Under the pieces are notes generated by a model. That model saw nothing but the letters and a program-made list of their open reading frames with translations. It made no database searches and was not told where the DNA came from. The position numbers were made by a program, and so were the translations under genes. A stretch of 64,000 bases of DNA, taken from positions 186,001-250,000 of the forward strand of contig LODT01000001.1 in NCBI GenBank assembly GCA_001606155.1, in the 5' to 3' direction. Of this stretch, positions 11,357 through 23,327 are shown piece by piece (position 1 is the stretch's first letter; each line of letters begins with the position of its first letter). The DNA is from Tieghemostelium lacteum. Lineage: Eukaryota > Evosea > Eumycetozoa > Dictyosteliales > Raperosteliaceae.

Positions 11357-13948
11357 ATGTCATTAAATATTGAACAACTTGAATTATATATTTTAACAAA
11401 TAATATTGATAAATTAAATGAATTTTATGAAAAATTTAAAGATTCTGATAATGAATTATTATCTGATATAGTAAAATTAGCATATAATAACATTGTTTCA
11501 AGTAACAATCTAAAATCAATAGAATCAATTAATTATTTGAAACAAATTATAGATTATAAGAATTTAAAAGAATCTAAATATAATACCATTATAGGTAAAT
11601 TTTATTTAATTTTATTCTTTTAAACTCAAATTTATTAACATATAACAGATTATTTAAGTCAAATTAATAGAAATATAGAAGATTTACAAGAACACGAAAA
11701 TTATCAGATATTAGTGTTATTAGTTGGTATTACATTTTTAAATTTATACGTTCAATTGAATTGGACAGGACCAACATTGGCATTTGATCAAGAAACTAAA
11801 GAACTATTTGATGAAAAGTTCTCAAGAAAGGAAATTTTGGATTCATTAGAAGTTGATGGTGAATATTATTATTCTAAAGCTCAGTATCCTGTGTTTTTAC
11901 AAATTGCTAGATGTTGTCTAGTTGATAATTACAGTTATCTATCGGATTTGGGTTGTAAATCATCATGTTGGTGGTCTAGTAGAACACTAATGTATCATCA
12001 GAAATCACTGTCTAATCCAACACCTACTATAAAGTCACTGTTAAATGAGAGATTTCAGATTGTAGTTAGATCATTTGGACTTGACCAATTACAAGACCAG
12101 TATCAAGAGATTGAGAATAAAGACACTCTCATTGATTTAGCAGCACGTGCTAAACTTGAACAATCTTTGGTTTTCAATTATTTTAAACAATTAACCAAGT
12201 TAAAGGAATCAATTAAAGAAACAATGACAATTTCTGACCTTCAATTAAATCTTATTGGTGCTATGGGTAGAAGAACTCGTTATCAGACATTTGACACCCC
12301 ACAACTAGTTCTAAATGTAAATAGTAATAGAACTTTAGAAACTAGTAATAATAATAATTCTGAAAGTAAGTCTAGTGAAGAAGGTGAAGAAGATAAGAAA
12401 TACCAAGGTGAAGTTACCAATGAAGATAAGACTCTTTTAGCTAGACCAACTATACTTGATAAAAAGGCAGAAGGTGATAGAGATAATATCAGATTGATAG
12501 ATCAAGCTATTATTTTGGCAAGTTGTCTAAATGTAAAGAATCAAAATTCTAATAATGGTTTGGTAACTGAAGAAATGATGCCATATATTCATGCATCATT
12601 GGCTAAATCAAATAATTGGATTGTACATTCTATGGGTCTATTGATAAAAAGTCGTTTGGAAATTCAATCCACAAAAACTTCAGAGAGAGCTGCACTTCAA
12701 ATTCAAGCTCTTCTCGATCAGTTTGATGATCCATCCTCAACAGCCTCACAAAGATTATCCTATATATACTCTGTAGACTATCCATCAAGATGGGATATGG
12801 AGAAGGAAGTTGCTGAACGATATATTCAATTAGGTGCAGTTGCATCTGCATTTGATATTTTTGAACGTTTGGAAATGTGGGATGAAGCTATTAAGTGTCT
12901 TACATTTATGGGTAAAAACTCAAGATCAGAGGAATTAGTAAGACAACGTTTAAATATCCATCCAACACCTGAACTCTATTGTGTATTGGGTGATCTAAAA
13001 GAAGATCCTGCATTCTATTTACAAGGATGGGAACTCTCCAAGAGAAGATACTCAAGAGCTCAAAGATCATTAGCTAGATACCATTTGAAACGTGAAGAGT
13101 ACCAAGAGTGTATTGATTGCTTCCAATTGGCACTTTCCATTAATCCACTATTCCCAGAGAGTTGGTTTACATTGGGTTGTGCAGCTATGAGACTTGAAAA
13201 GTGGGATATTGGAACTAACGCATTCTCACGTGTAGTCTCACTTGAACCTGAAGAGGGTGAAGCTTGGGCAAATTTAGCATCAATCTATATGCACCAAAAC
13301 AAATTAGACAAGGCTTATGTTGCCTTACAAGAAGGTCTCAAACAAAAGAGAGAAAACTGGAAAATGTGGGAGAACTTCTTATATGTTTGTATGAAAGTTG
13401 GTGAATATCAACAGGCTATTCAAGCTATATTGAGAATTTTCGATTTAGCAGACAAAAGAATTGACAGAAATGTCTTGGAAGGACTCAGCCTACATGTTCA
13501 ACAAAACAAGACCGATCGTTCAGGTCTAACAGGTAGACAAATTGAAAAACCAGTTACTGAACTATTTGAAAAGATCACCGCTAGATTAACTAATGATCCT
13601 ATAATTTGGAGAATTTATTCACATTATCATTTGGCACTTGGTCACATGGATAAAGCTATTGATTTAGCACAGAAATCTTGTAGATGGATTGAAGCTGAAG
13701 GTTGGGAATCTGATAAATTACTATTTCCAAAAGTTGCAGAATACAATACCTATTTGGTGAATCTTTATTTTGATAACCCAACTGCTCAAACACTTTATTC
13801 TAGTCGTTTAAAGATTCAAGGTATTCTAAAGAAATCTGAAGAGTATTTCAATCAAACTGAAACATATCAACAATTAAAAACTCTTTTGGATAAAATTAAA
13901 GAAAAAGAAAATAGCTTATCAACTACTACTACTACTACTGCTCAATAA
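11357..13948 (+). CDS. TTC27: TTC27 family tetratricopeptide-repeat protein
   Basis: Two exons (11357-11594 and 11649-13948) joined over a 54-bp intron (GTAAAT to AACAG, phase 1) give 845 residues, close to the length of human TTC27. The first half carries the family's conserved LYVQLNWTGP segment and is mainly helical. TPR units occupy about 430-680, including ALSINPLFPESWFTLGCAAM and VVSLEPEEGEAWANLASIYM. A threonine-rich tail ends the protein. TTC27 is a nuclear and cytoplasmic TPR protein linked to RNA polymerase and chaperone assembly in other eukaryotes. Its stop lies only 49 bp from the convergent ABC1-kinase gene. Confidence 0.9.
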
Positions 13949-13997
13949 AACTTCGTACCATTTTATTAAATGAGGTAATTCTTCCTTCTTCTACTTA

Positions 13998-15878
13998 TTA
14001 CAGTTGCGGAGATGTATTTCCTCTCTTGGTAAATTCAATATATTTCAAAGTGATATTAAAAATAAATAGATTAAAGTAGTATTTGAATTTGGTTATTATA
14101 TCATTTTGAGTGTAAATACCCTTAATACAGGTCTTTGCCATTAAAAGAAAACCATTTTCAATACCAAAATGAGTAGTAATCTGTCTGATTAGATTATTAG
14201 TTTTCAAAACCAAAAGAATTTCTTTTGGTAGATTTCTAAGAATTTGAGTGACAGCACCAAGTGTTTGATCACCCAGTTCCTTTTTTAGATTTCTTAAATT
14301 CTCTCTTGACTTTTCTGGATGTAGATTCAATAGAGTTCCTAAATGTTTAGCATACTCTCCAGCACCTAATCTCTTTGCATAAATCTCGGCTTCTTTTGTA
14401 TTACCAAGCGTAACAGCTTTCCAAAGATGACAGAAATCAAGTCTCACTTGATTATCAATCTTCTTGTACAAACCATGATCAAGAAGTACAACTTCAGGTC
14501 TACCATCCTTCATTTTACGTACAAATATATTTCCAGGATGTGGATCCGAATGCAAGAATCCCAATACAAAAATCTGAGTTGCAAAGAGATTACTAAACAA
14601 ATAATACAATTCCTTAGCATTGATTCCTAATTTCTCCAATCCCTTTTTATCGTCAATTCTGACACCATAGATAAACTCCATTGTCAGAATTCTTTTGGTA
14701 GTCTGATCCCAATACACGGTTGGAATCTTTAGTTGTTTGTTATCCTTAAACAACGATGCCATTTTTTCTGAATTTTTACCTTCATTGATAAAATCTAATT
14801 CCTGATGAAGAGATTCCGTTGCCTCTGGAAGTAACCATGCAAATTGAAATTGTGGGAAAAACCATGTTATATATTTCATAACATTGGATATAGATTGTAG
14901 ATCTTTTTCAAATCTCTGTAATAGATCAGGATACTGAACTTTAACAGCAACCTCTCGAATAGTACCATCAGGTTGACGTAATTTAGCCTTGTGGACTTGT
15001 GCTAATGATGCTGAGTTTATTGGAATTCTTTGAAAATCTTCAAAAATCTCGTCAGGGTCCTTCCCAAACTCATATTGAAATAGTTTTTGAACTTCTTTAT
15101 ATGCTTCATATGGTGCATGATCTTGAAATACACTTAGATTACTAGTGTATTCTACTGGTAGTATATGATCCAGTGATGCCAAAATCTGAGCAATCTTTAT
15201 AAAAACACCTTTATTCTTTTCACATAGTTCCACAATATCTTTAGCAGCCAATTGGTTAGCTAATTTCAATTTTTGATAAAATACTGGATCAGGTCTTTCT
15301 AAACCATACAATAACACTTTATAATAAAGTGTAACTTTAAAACCAGTATATAAAACTCTACAATTTCTAACAAAAGCACTATCAAATATCAACTTGTAAA
15401 AATCCTCATTAAAGTATAACGATGTACCACCCATTACAGTCAATATACCTAATCCTGTCCAAAACAATATCTTCTTCTTTTTCTTTTGTCCTTCTCTATA
15501 TTCTTCCTCAGACTGTTCTTCTTCTTCTTCTTCGTCTTCAACCTCTAAAGACTTCCCATTAGGATGACTATTAGCACTACCACTATTAGCCCTACCACTA
15601 TCACTACTGTTTTTTGTTTCATTTAAAATCGATGAACTATAATATCTCTTTGTTCCATTATATATACTATTATCTAATTTGGTGAAATTACTATTGAAAT
15701 CTTTGTTATAGATGCTATTGTTGCTATTGTTGATATTTAAAAGGTTATGTTTGAAATTCAATATATTTAAACTACTACTAATACAAAGGTTTGGTTGGAT
15801 ATATTTGCTATTTGTAATTCTTTTTAGGGAATTACCAAACTTTATAGAGTTTCTTATATTAGTTTTTAACAAATACAT
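13998..15878 (-). CDS. ABC1/UbiB-family atypical kinase, ADCK1-like, mitochondrial
   Basis: A single exon of 626 residues. The Asn/Ser/Lys-rich N-terminus has few acids before residue 110, as expected for mitochondrial import. An acidic patch (about 112-127) and one membrane helix (about 137-156) follow. The kinase-like domain has the ADCK1-type N-terminal extension KGVFIKIAQ (about 223-231), the alanine-rich loop SASLAQVHKA, lysine in VAVKVQYP, SDPHPGNIFV and a DHG metal-binding triad. ADCK1 proteins sit in the mitochondrial inner membrane and affect lipid or cristae homeostasis. The extension motif is normally K-x-G-Q; here glycine is replaced by alanine. Assignment to ADCK1 rather than COQ8 rests on the KNKGVFIK context and ALASLDHILP-like segment. 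Confidence 0.85.
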   Translation of the reverse strand: MYLLKTNIRNSIKFGNSLKRITNSKYIQPNLCISSSLNILNFKHNLLNINNSNNSIYNKDFNSNFTKLDNSIYNGTKRYYSSSILNETKNSSDSGRANSGSANSHPNGKSLEVEDEEEEEEQSEEEYREGQKKKKKILFWTGLGILTVMGGTSLYFNEDFYKLIFDSAFVRNCRVLYTGFKVTLYYKVLLYGLERPDPVFYQKLKLANQLAAKDIVELCEKNKGVFIKIAQILASLDHILPVEYTSNLSVFQDHAPYEAYKEVQKLFQYEFGKDPDEIFEDFQRIPINSASLAQVHKAKLRQPDGTIREVAVKVQYPDLLQRFEKDLQSISNVMKYITWFFPQFQFAWLLPEATESLHQELDFINEGKNSEKMASLFKDNKQLKIPTVYWDQTTKRILTMEFIYGVRIDDKKGLEKLGINAKELYYLFSNLFATQIFVLGFLHSDPHPGNIFVRKMKDGRPEVVLLDHGLYKKIDNQVRLDFCHLWKAVTLGNTKEAEIYAKRLGAGEYAKHLGTLLNLHPEKSRENLRNLKKELGDQTLGAVTQILRNLPKEILLVLKTNNLIRQITTHFGIENGFLLMAKTCIKGIYTQNDIITKFKYYFNLFIFNITLKYIEFTKRGNTSPQL

Positions 15879-16100
15879 TGTTGAATGATAGATATTGTTG
15901 GGTCGATATCACATAAATATGATAGACGAATCGTCTTGTTTAGAAAAAATGTTAAAAATAAAAAAAAAAAATCAGCATTTTTTACAATATTTGAATTATA
16001 ACCGCAAAAATAGTTAAAAACTTTTATTTACAAGTTGTTCGCAATTAATATTAATATTACATTTTTTTACTATTTTTCAATAAGAATCGATTTTTAATAT

Positions 16101-17226
16101 CTAAATATTATTTTGTGATGAAATATCCAGTGAAGACATTTCAATATAACTAGTGCTTTGTGATTCTGCAATTTTTGAAATTTCAATTGTTGTGTGTGCT
16201 TTACTTTCATTTTCAATTTTTGTAGAACTAGTATGAGCTGAACCTAGTTTTTAATAAATAAAATAATTAGTAAAGGTATTTATTATAAATTAATATTTCT
16301 CTACATACTAGATGAATGTTTTGATAGATGGTTATAAATCTTTTTGGTTGTAAAATATGATTTTAAATCACCATTTGAGAGAATATACATTACTACAATT
16401 AATTGTCCAATTTCTATTATTGAGGAAAATGCTAGATTTCCAATAAATATATTTGGATTATTTCTATTAAAGAATATATTGGATAAAATATAATAAAATG
16501 CAATACAGTTAAAAGCATAACTGCAATGCAATTTGCTAATAGAATTTTAGTTTTCCATATCATGTCATCATAATGTTTAAAAGAACTTCCACCAATTAAT
16601 CTTTGTTTCTTTAGAGTTCTAATCAAAATTAGACCATTTGAAAATAATATAATAGAATAACAAACTGTAAAACCAATGAAGCCATATGACTCAATATTAA
16701 ATCTACCTAGTAGACCCAACACTGATTGCACAACTTCAAATATAAAAAATATAATAATTAATCCATAAGCCATAACTTTAACTCTATAGATTTTATCATG
16801 ACTAATATCTTCTGGAACGTAATACGAATATAATACCTGTAACCTAAATTCAAATAAATTAATAAAATATTATAATAAAATTTAAATTTAAAAAAATACA
16901 TACCAAAAGGATAGAATAAATACATATTCAGCAAATATCATAACAATAGCCCAAGCATGAAAGAAGTAATATACAGAACCTTGTTTATATTGATTTATAG
17001 GATCTGAAAAAAATAAACAAGCACCAATCATTCTAAATAGACAATAGAGTGACATTGCAATAAATGCTAAAATTCTTACATTCATTGACTTTCTTTTAAT
17101 ACATCCTGGAATTTCTCTAAACACTTGATTGGAATTTAAAATAAATAGTATGGTATGAATAAACAATCGAATTGCCATAAAACTAAAAACACCTTTATCA
17201 TATTGTTCACTACTAGTGAATGTCAT
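16101..17226 (-). CDS. Predicted seven-helix membrane protein, frame broken once
   Basis: Exons 17226-16904, 16843-16309 and 16243-16101 are joined over 60- and 65-bp introns with GTATGT donors. The product has about seven hydrophobic helices (such as LFIHTILFILN, YVFILSFWYVFW and LIIIFFIFEVVQSVLGLL) and a Ser/Thr-rich cytosolic tail. The layout recalls THH1/TOM1/TOM3-type seven-helix proteins, but that link is tentative. Within the second exon the reading frame shifts by one base near 16469-16471, in a short A run (T on the coding strand). No intron with GT-AG borders restores the frame. Either the gene is a young pseudogene or the assembly lost a base. Confidence 0.6.
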
Positions 17227-17525
17227 TTTAAAAGTATTTATCTCTTTCCCAATTAACTACTACAGTTTCTATATCTTCTAAAAATACAATCAAATAAGAA
17301 TCTTACATAATATTTTACAGATTTTCTAACCTCAAAAAATATCCAAGATATTAAAATTCCAAAAGACAAAAAAATCTAGGGAAATGCTTAATATCCAGTG
17401 GTATTTCACACAACGCCATTTGAATTGATTTTTCTCGTAATTACTCCGATATCAATGATCTTTGGGAACTCCGCACAAAACCAGGCAAAAGTTTTAAGTC
17501 ATATTTTATTTCTCTTTTTTCAGTC
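17227..17525. other. Intergenic spacer
   Basis: About 300 bp upstream of the seven-helix protein gene. Positions 17390-17500 are less AT-rich than their surroundings, but no RNA fold or motif could be supported. Confidence 0.35.
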
Positions 17526-17835
17526 TTATTTATCTTTATAATGAGGTATATATTCTTCTACTATTTTATCTTCTTCATCAGTAGAAATACCATCCATGTA
17601 ATTTATAAAAAGGTTTATCTCCACATTTTCTGCCAAAGTCCTTTGAATTCATGATGTTTGAAGTAGGATATCTAATGATTTTGTTATATTGTTTTTTTAT
17701 TAATTTTCTATATTCTTTATTAGATTTTTCTGTAATTGGGTAAACTTCTGGACTTAATCAGTCCTCAAAAAGAGTGATACGGTCTCTATATATTCTATGT
17801 AAATTACAAGGTTGTAGTGGTTTATCTTCATTAAA
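17526..17835 (-). pseudogene. Relic of an unidentified protein-coding gene
   Basis: Read on the minus strand, this stretch codes for long protein-like segments without a start. One contains HRIYRDRITLFED, then LSPEVYPITEKSNKEYRKL after an in-frame TGA, then IRYPTSNIMNSKDFG. A second frame gives YMDGISTDEEDKIVEEY followed by IPHYKDK and TAA at 17526. The composition is coding-like (charged, with Pro and Trp), but the frame is lost at least once in addition to the stop, and no splice pair repairs it. It is most likely a decayed host gene. The family is not recognised. Confidence 0.45.
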
Positions 17836-18242
17836 TAATATATTTTTAATATTTTATTATACAAAATAGTGTGAGTTTTTAAATTTGTAAAAAAATTATC
17901 TAGATCCTATATTTAAACCATAATAATTAATTCTTTTTAGTAATAAAAGTTTCTTTTTTTTTTTTATAACAACATAAAATATAATCCTCTATTTATTTTA
18001 ATTGAGAAGAGGGATAAAAATATTACAACATGGAGAAAAGAAGATATATTTGATTAATGTGTTTTATATTTGGTGATGGTTGCTGAGTGATAGAAAGTCG
18101 TTTGGGTTTGGTTACTTGAATTGTGATTATTTTTTTTTTTTAAAAAAAAGGGATTGGTTGTTTCTGAAAAAATATTTATAGGATGGGCGATTTTTATGAT
18201 ATTCTATTTTTACCTTGTGTATTGACATTGCATTAAATGAGT
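17836..18242. other. Intergenic spacer
   Basis: AT-rich DNA with T10 and A runs (such as 17946-17964 and 18129-18148) downstream of the Mob1 gene. Nothing else was seen. Confidence 0.4.
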
Positions 18243-19172
18243 TTAACTATTACTTTGAGTCAAATTATCAATTAAATCTTGTAATGGAATCATTTCCTTT
18301 TTATCCACTAAATTAAATTCAACAATGAAAAAGTAAAAATGTTTGAAACAGGTATTGAGATGTGCTTCCTCTCCTAGTGATACAATCTTTAAGAAATGTG
18401 AATAATAGATATGTCCATATACTCTAAATAATCTTTTAAAGATATTCTTTACAATTGATTGGAAATTTTTTGGGAATTGAACATCTGTGTTGTTTTGATT
18501 ATATAACACCAATACGTATTAGTTTAAAACTTACTTTCTGAAAGTACATTACAATCTAGAATAAAAATGATACATACCAACTCTAGATGGGAAGATATTT
18601 TCATCATCTAGGATATTTTGAACCCAAGTCATGAGATAATCGACATATTCAGGTGCAGAGACTTTAATTGGTTTTTTAACAGATTCACCATCTGCCCATA
18701 AGTATTCATATTTAGGACCTGCTGACATTACTTCACATGATTTAGCTGTACAAAATTCGGTAATACTACCATATAATAAATTAATTTGATTGAAAAAGTC
18801 AACAGCTATTTATATATGTGGTTTTAGATGTGTTAGTATATATATATTATACACAGGATACTCTTCTTGAAAATCTAGATTCTATTTTTTAATTTGATAC
18901 ATTACTATTAACAGCTAACCATTCATTTAAATCCTCTCTCTCTGGAAGAGAAACAGCTAATCTTAAATTACCGCTACCTAATGTTGCTTTGGCATGTTTA
19001 TGTAAATCATGTCTTTTGGTACCTTTATTAAATCCTTTTTTAGGTTTAAATGTTTTATTTTTATCGCTGCTACTGAAATCCAATGAATTATAAGCATATT
19101 ATATTTGAAGTTAGTCACTAAATGTAAAGAGTATACATTAAATATATTAATATCTTACAAAATTTTAAACAT
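18243..19172 (-). CDS. mob1: Mob1 family kinase activator
   Basis: Four exons (19172-19159, 19072-18906, 18805-18578, 18484-18243) with introns of 86, 100 and 93 bp give 216 residues, the usual Mob1 length. The first coding exon has only 14 bases (MFKI plus two bases). Splicing restores the conserved start KTFKPKKG, then LHKHAKATLGSGNLRLAV, LNEWLAVN/TVDFFNQINLLYG, MSAGPKYEYLWADG, VDYLMTWVQNILDD and SLGEEAHLNT. The usual zinc ligands are present (Cys pair in CTAKSCEVMS, His pair in HIYYSHF). Mob1 binds and activates NDR/LATS kinases in mitotic exit, cytokinesis and Hippo-type signalling. Dictyostelids have several paralogues; which one this is cannot be told. Confidence 0.93.
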
Positions 19173-19614
19173 TTTAAGATTTGTGATGAAAGAAAAAAAT
19201 ATAAAAAAAAAAAAAAAAAATTTAGTTTTATTTGTTTTTTCAGATTAGTTTGTATTTTGGTGATTTATTTGTCCACAAACAACCGAGTATACTCAATTAC
19301 AAATATCTATATCTTTCAAGAAGTTTAATTTTATGTATTTAGATAAACAATTATATATTTATTGTTCAATTCGGATTTGGATGTATTTAGAAAAAATTGG
19401 TTGAATCAAAATATTTTCTAAAAACGAGGATTTAAAAACCGCATATCCCCTGTTTAAGTATTTTAACAATGCAAGTGTATTAATTAAAATGGAAATATTT
19501 CAGTTATTTAAATTTTAAAATTTTAAATTTCTAAAAATAAACTGTTTTTTTTTTTTGTATTTCTTTTTTTTTTTATTTTTCTATATATATTAATGTCTAT
19601 TTATTTAGAAAAAC
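19173..19614. other. Divergent promoter region of mob1 and the phosphodiesterase gene
   Basis: About 440 bp of AT-rich DNA with A17 near 19203 and T-rich runs at 19547-19580. No other gene seen. Confidence 0.4.
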
Positions 19615-22600
19615 ATGCAATCTGATAATAACACAACTAATCGTACTATTATTTATAATTATTTGGATATGTATGTAACATAAGAGAGTGGAGAGTGTTG
19701 ATGAGCTATCAGGACTCTAATAATGGATGATCTTGTATTTTACTAGATTTCAAAACCTATTGAATAAGATTGGATACGATTTGAATATTGCCAATCTATT
19801 CTATTGGTTAAAGGAAAATAATGAATTGATAAATTCAAAGGACTTACCCACTGGTGGTGTGAAGATTATACCTAGCAGTACTTCTGAAACCACTGCATCG
19901 AATGAAGATGATATAGAGAAAGAACATCAACAAGATTACAGTAGATTTACATTTAACCTCGCAAAGTTACTTGTGGTACTAGTCAGTGTGAAGACTAAAC
20001 TGAATATACTGTATAGTTGGAAACTCATACATCATATAAGTCAAGTACTTAAAAGTACTATAAAGATTGATAGCCAATCACTGCAGATTGTGTATAATGA
20101 GTATGAAGTCATTTCTAATATTGCAGCAATTGAAGAGTTCAGTTCTATCGGTTGTAAAGGTCTGTTTTTGACAACTACAACTGCATTGAAATTGTCAGTT
20201 GATGTTATAAACACTCTGAGAGATATCAATGAATGTGAATCACAACCATTTGTAAATTTCCTAAAACAAAGTCCTTTGTATAGTGTACCTACTTTTGTTA
20301 CATCAAAAGTACAGAAACTTAATCTAAACAGCTATTCACCGACTTCCAATAGTAGCAACAACCAAAACAATATCTATATACCTCACGTTGTAAAACTACA
20401 AGAGACATCAGTACTCTTTCAATCGAATATAGAAGCAATCTACAATGGTTTTTTTAATTTCTATGAATATGTAAAACAGTGTCTGAAAGTGGATGTATTT
20501 TTAGACTCAACATTGACTAGTCAATATATTCCCTACTACAGTAAGGAAACAATTCAACCTAAAGAAGAAGGTGCATTCATTTACAAGTCTTCCATAGGTC
20601 CCATTCAAATTGGTATACCCCCAGAAACTATAAAAACATCTCTAAAAAAAAATGAGTTGGTGCCACAAATTTATGTGTTACCACACACACTTTCGTCGAG
20701 GGGTGTGTCGTATTCTGAAGTTGAGTTCCCTGTGTTCTTCAACTTTTTTATAAAAAAAGCAGCTAGTAATCCCAATTTTAGAGTGATAATGGTGGGTCAT
20801 AAAGACCAGTTAGATAGGGTACAGTCTATATTTAAAGAATCCATGTTTGGACCGGAGAAAGATCAGCTATACATCCGAGATGAGATTGCATTGTGTAAGA
20901 TTGAAGAGGGTTATGATATAGATTTCCCAAGTGAACGATCAACACTGGCATTCAGGAAAGGAAATCAAGAAGCTTCTTTAGAGGACTATATGATTGTCAA
21001 ACCTTACGACGAAAACAATCAAGTTGTAGTCAATTTGGCTATGGAAGATGTAGATGAATGCAATCAGAAACATGTTAAAATTGTAAATAGACATGGTTTA
21101 GTTTGTTTCTATGAAGATGGTAAACTTCAAGGTGTTGTAGATACCTCAATTGAACCAAAATCAGCACCAGTTCTTCATTATAATTCACCAGTTGTTCATT
21201 CTAGTGATAGTATGAAAAGAAGTGGTAGTTTCTCACCATATACCTCATCAAAAGTTCAACCCCCAATCTCTACATTTTCAGATTTACAAAATAGTACTTT
21301 ACCAACTCGAACTTCAAATTTGGATCCTTTACATGAGGTTCCTGGAAATTTAAGTGAAGGTCATACAAATAGTGGTAGCAAAGTAACTAAATTCAATCCT
21401 CCAACTCTTGGACTCACATTCTTGGGTACTGGACATGGTTTTGATGTCTTTGGATCAACAACTGGGTTTATAATATGGGTTAATGGTAATGGTATTCTAG
21501 TAGATCCTCCGGTTGGAACAACACATTATCTACAGAAACATGGTTTGTTTGGTAAAACAGTTGACAGTGTAATTCTGACACATTGTCATTCTGATCATGA
21601 TTCTGGAATTCTTCAAAAAATTATTGAAAGTAACAAAATTACATTGTATACTACAAAGACTGTAAATGAGTCCTACCAGAGAAAGGCAAGAGCTCTTACA
21701 GGTATAAAGAATATAGAGGACTTTTATCACTGGATTCCAGTGAAGATTGGTGAACCTATTCAGATTGAAGGTGCATCATTCCTCTTTGATTACAGTTATC
21801 ATACTATTCCTACTATAAGATTCAAGTTGAATGTCTATGGAAAGACTATTAGTTATTCATCCGATACCAAGTACTGTCCAGATTCTTTAAGTAAACTACG
21901 TGAAGATGGTGTAATTAACCAACAGAGAGAGTCATCTTTGAGAATGTTTACATTCGATGCTGATGTTATCATTCATGAATGTGGTATTCCACCTATTCAC
22001 ACTTCAGTTGAGAACCTAAATTGTCTACCTGACTCTATTAAAGAAAAGTTACTAGTTGTGCATACTAGTGCAATTCCAAAGTCTATTGAAAAGAAGGATC
22101 ATATTACTGGTAATATAGTTCATATTCCAGTGAAGGGATTGAGGATACCTAAGGTAGGGTTACATAATACCATGCGTATTCATGTAGGTGACTACTTTGA
22201 AGGGTATAGTAGTGCTTTGAGAAAGTTTCAGTTGTTATGTGACAGTTTCTACTTTAGAAATGTACCTCCAGCAATGTTGTATAAACTATTTTTCTTGTGT
22301 CAAGATGAAGAGATTCCATCGAATCAAATGGTAATTCGAACTGGTGAACCTTGTGACAAGTGTTATATTATAAACAACGGAACAGCTGATGTATATCTAC
22401 CATTACCAGGTGGAGATCCCAGTCTACATCCAGGACATTCACCAGATGATAAATTCCAATATATTGGTAAATTCTATAGTGGTGAGACATTTGGTGAGAA
22501 TGCATTACGTAAGGATAAAGAACGTCTAGCAACTGTAATTGCAAGATCAGATCTAGATGTATATGCTATAAAGAGTTCAGATTACCTTCAATTACAAAGT

Positions 22601-23125
22601 CAACAATCTAGATACAATGAACTGATGAATTCCATCACTGAAGATATTGAAAAGATTCAAAAGTATGGTTTATTTATTGGCAATATAATGTCAAAGACAT
22701 TCCCATTCTCATTATTGAACTTTAACAAGGAGATTACAGATCACATTGCATCAACAGTTGAGGCATCTCTATTATTTGATTGTGATTCTGTTATTATCAA
22801 ACAAGGTGATCTAGATCAATCACTTTATATCATTGAAGAGGGTTCTGTTCAACTGATTAAAAATGCTTCAGTTTTTAAAACTCTGGGTAAAGGTGAGTGT
22901 TTTGGAGAGATATCTCTCATCTTGGGTCTACCAAGAACCTGTACAGCTGTTGCATCTTCCAAAACCAAACTACTCATTATCAATTATGACAGTTTCCAAC
23001 GTATACTCGATAAATATCAAAATCTCAAGTACAATCTATTCAAATTAGTAGAATCACGTCTAGAACAAGGCAATTCAATTGATTCCAATTTAAATTCAAT
23101 TCACACTGAAGCTTCTAAAAAATAA
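19615..23125 (+). CDS. Cyclic-nucleotide phosphodiesterase of the GbpA/GbpB type (metallo-beta-lactamase plus two cNMP-binding domains)
   Basis: Exon 1 (19615-19670) and exon 2 (19747-23125) are joined over a 76-bp intron (GTATGT to TACTAG). Joining gives the continuous sequence NYLDIFQNLLNKIGYDL and 1144 residues. The middle holds a class II (metallo-beta-lactamase fold) phosphodiesterase domain with the metal motif THCHSDHDSG (H631, H633, D635, H636). Two cyclic-nucleotide-binding domains follow, at about 846-970 (phosphate cassette FGENALRKDKERLATV) and 1016-1123 (FGEISLILGLPRTCTAV). This order is that of Dictyostelium PDE5 (GbpA, cGMP-stimulated cGMP PDE) and PDE6 (GbpB, cAMP-stimulated cAMP PDE). 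These enzymes shape the second-messenger response in chemotaxis. I cannot decide between the two paralogues. The first 400 residues are a less conserved Ras-GEF-N-like or unknown helical region. Confidence 0.9.
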
Positions 23126-23327
23126 AAACCTGTTAACATCAAATTAAAAATGAAATTTTGTGGAAAAATAGATGAAATTTTGGCGCATTCTCGACTTCAT
23201 TCTTTTAATATAACAACTTGAAATTAAAAAAAAAAAAAATACTCTGATCATTAAAAAAAAAATTTTTTGAAAAAATAATATACTATAATAATAAAACTCT
23301 CTCCAGAAATACATTAACACAAAAGAC

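Noticed and set aside
16470-16512. A 43-bp GTATTG-to-ATAG intron that would explain the membrane-protein frame change
   Set aside because: It is shorter than any other intron here and does not leave the downstream exon in frame.
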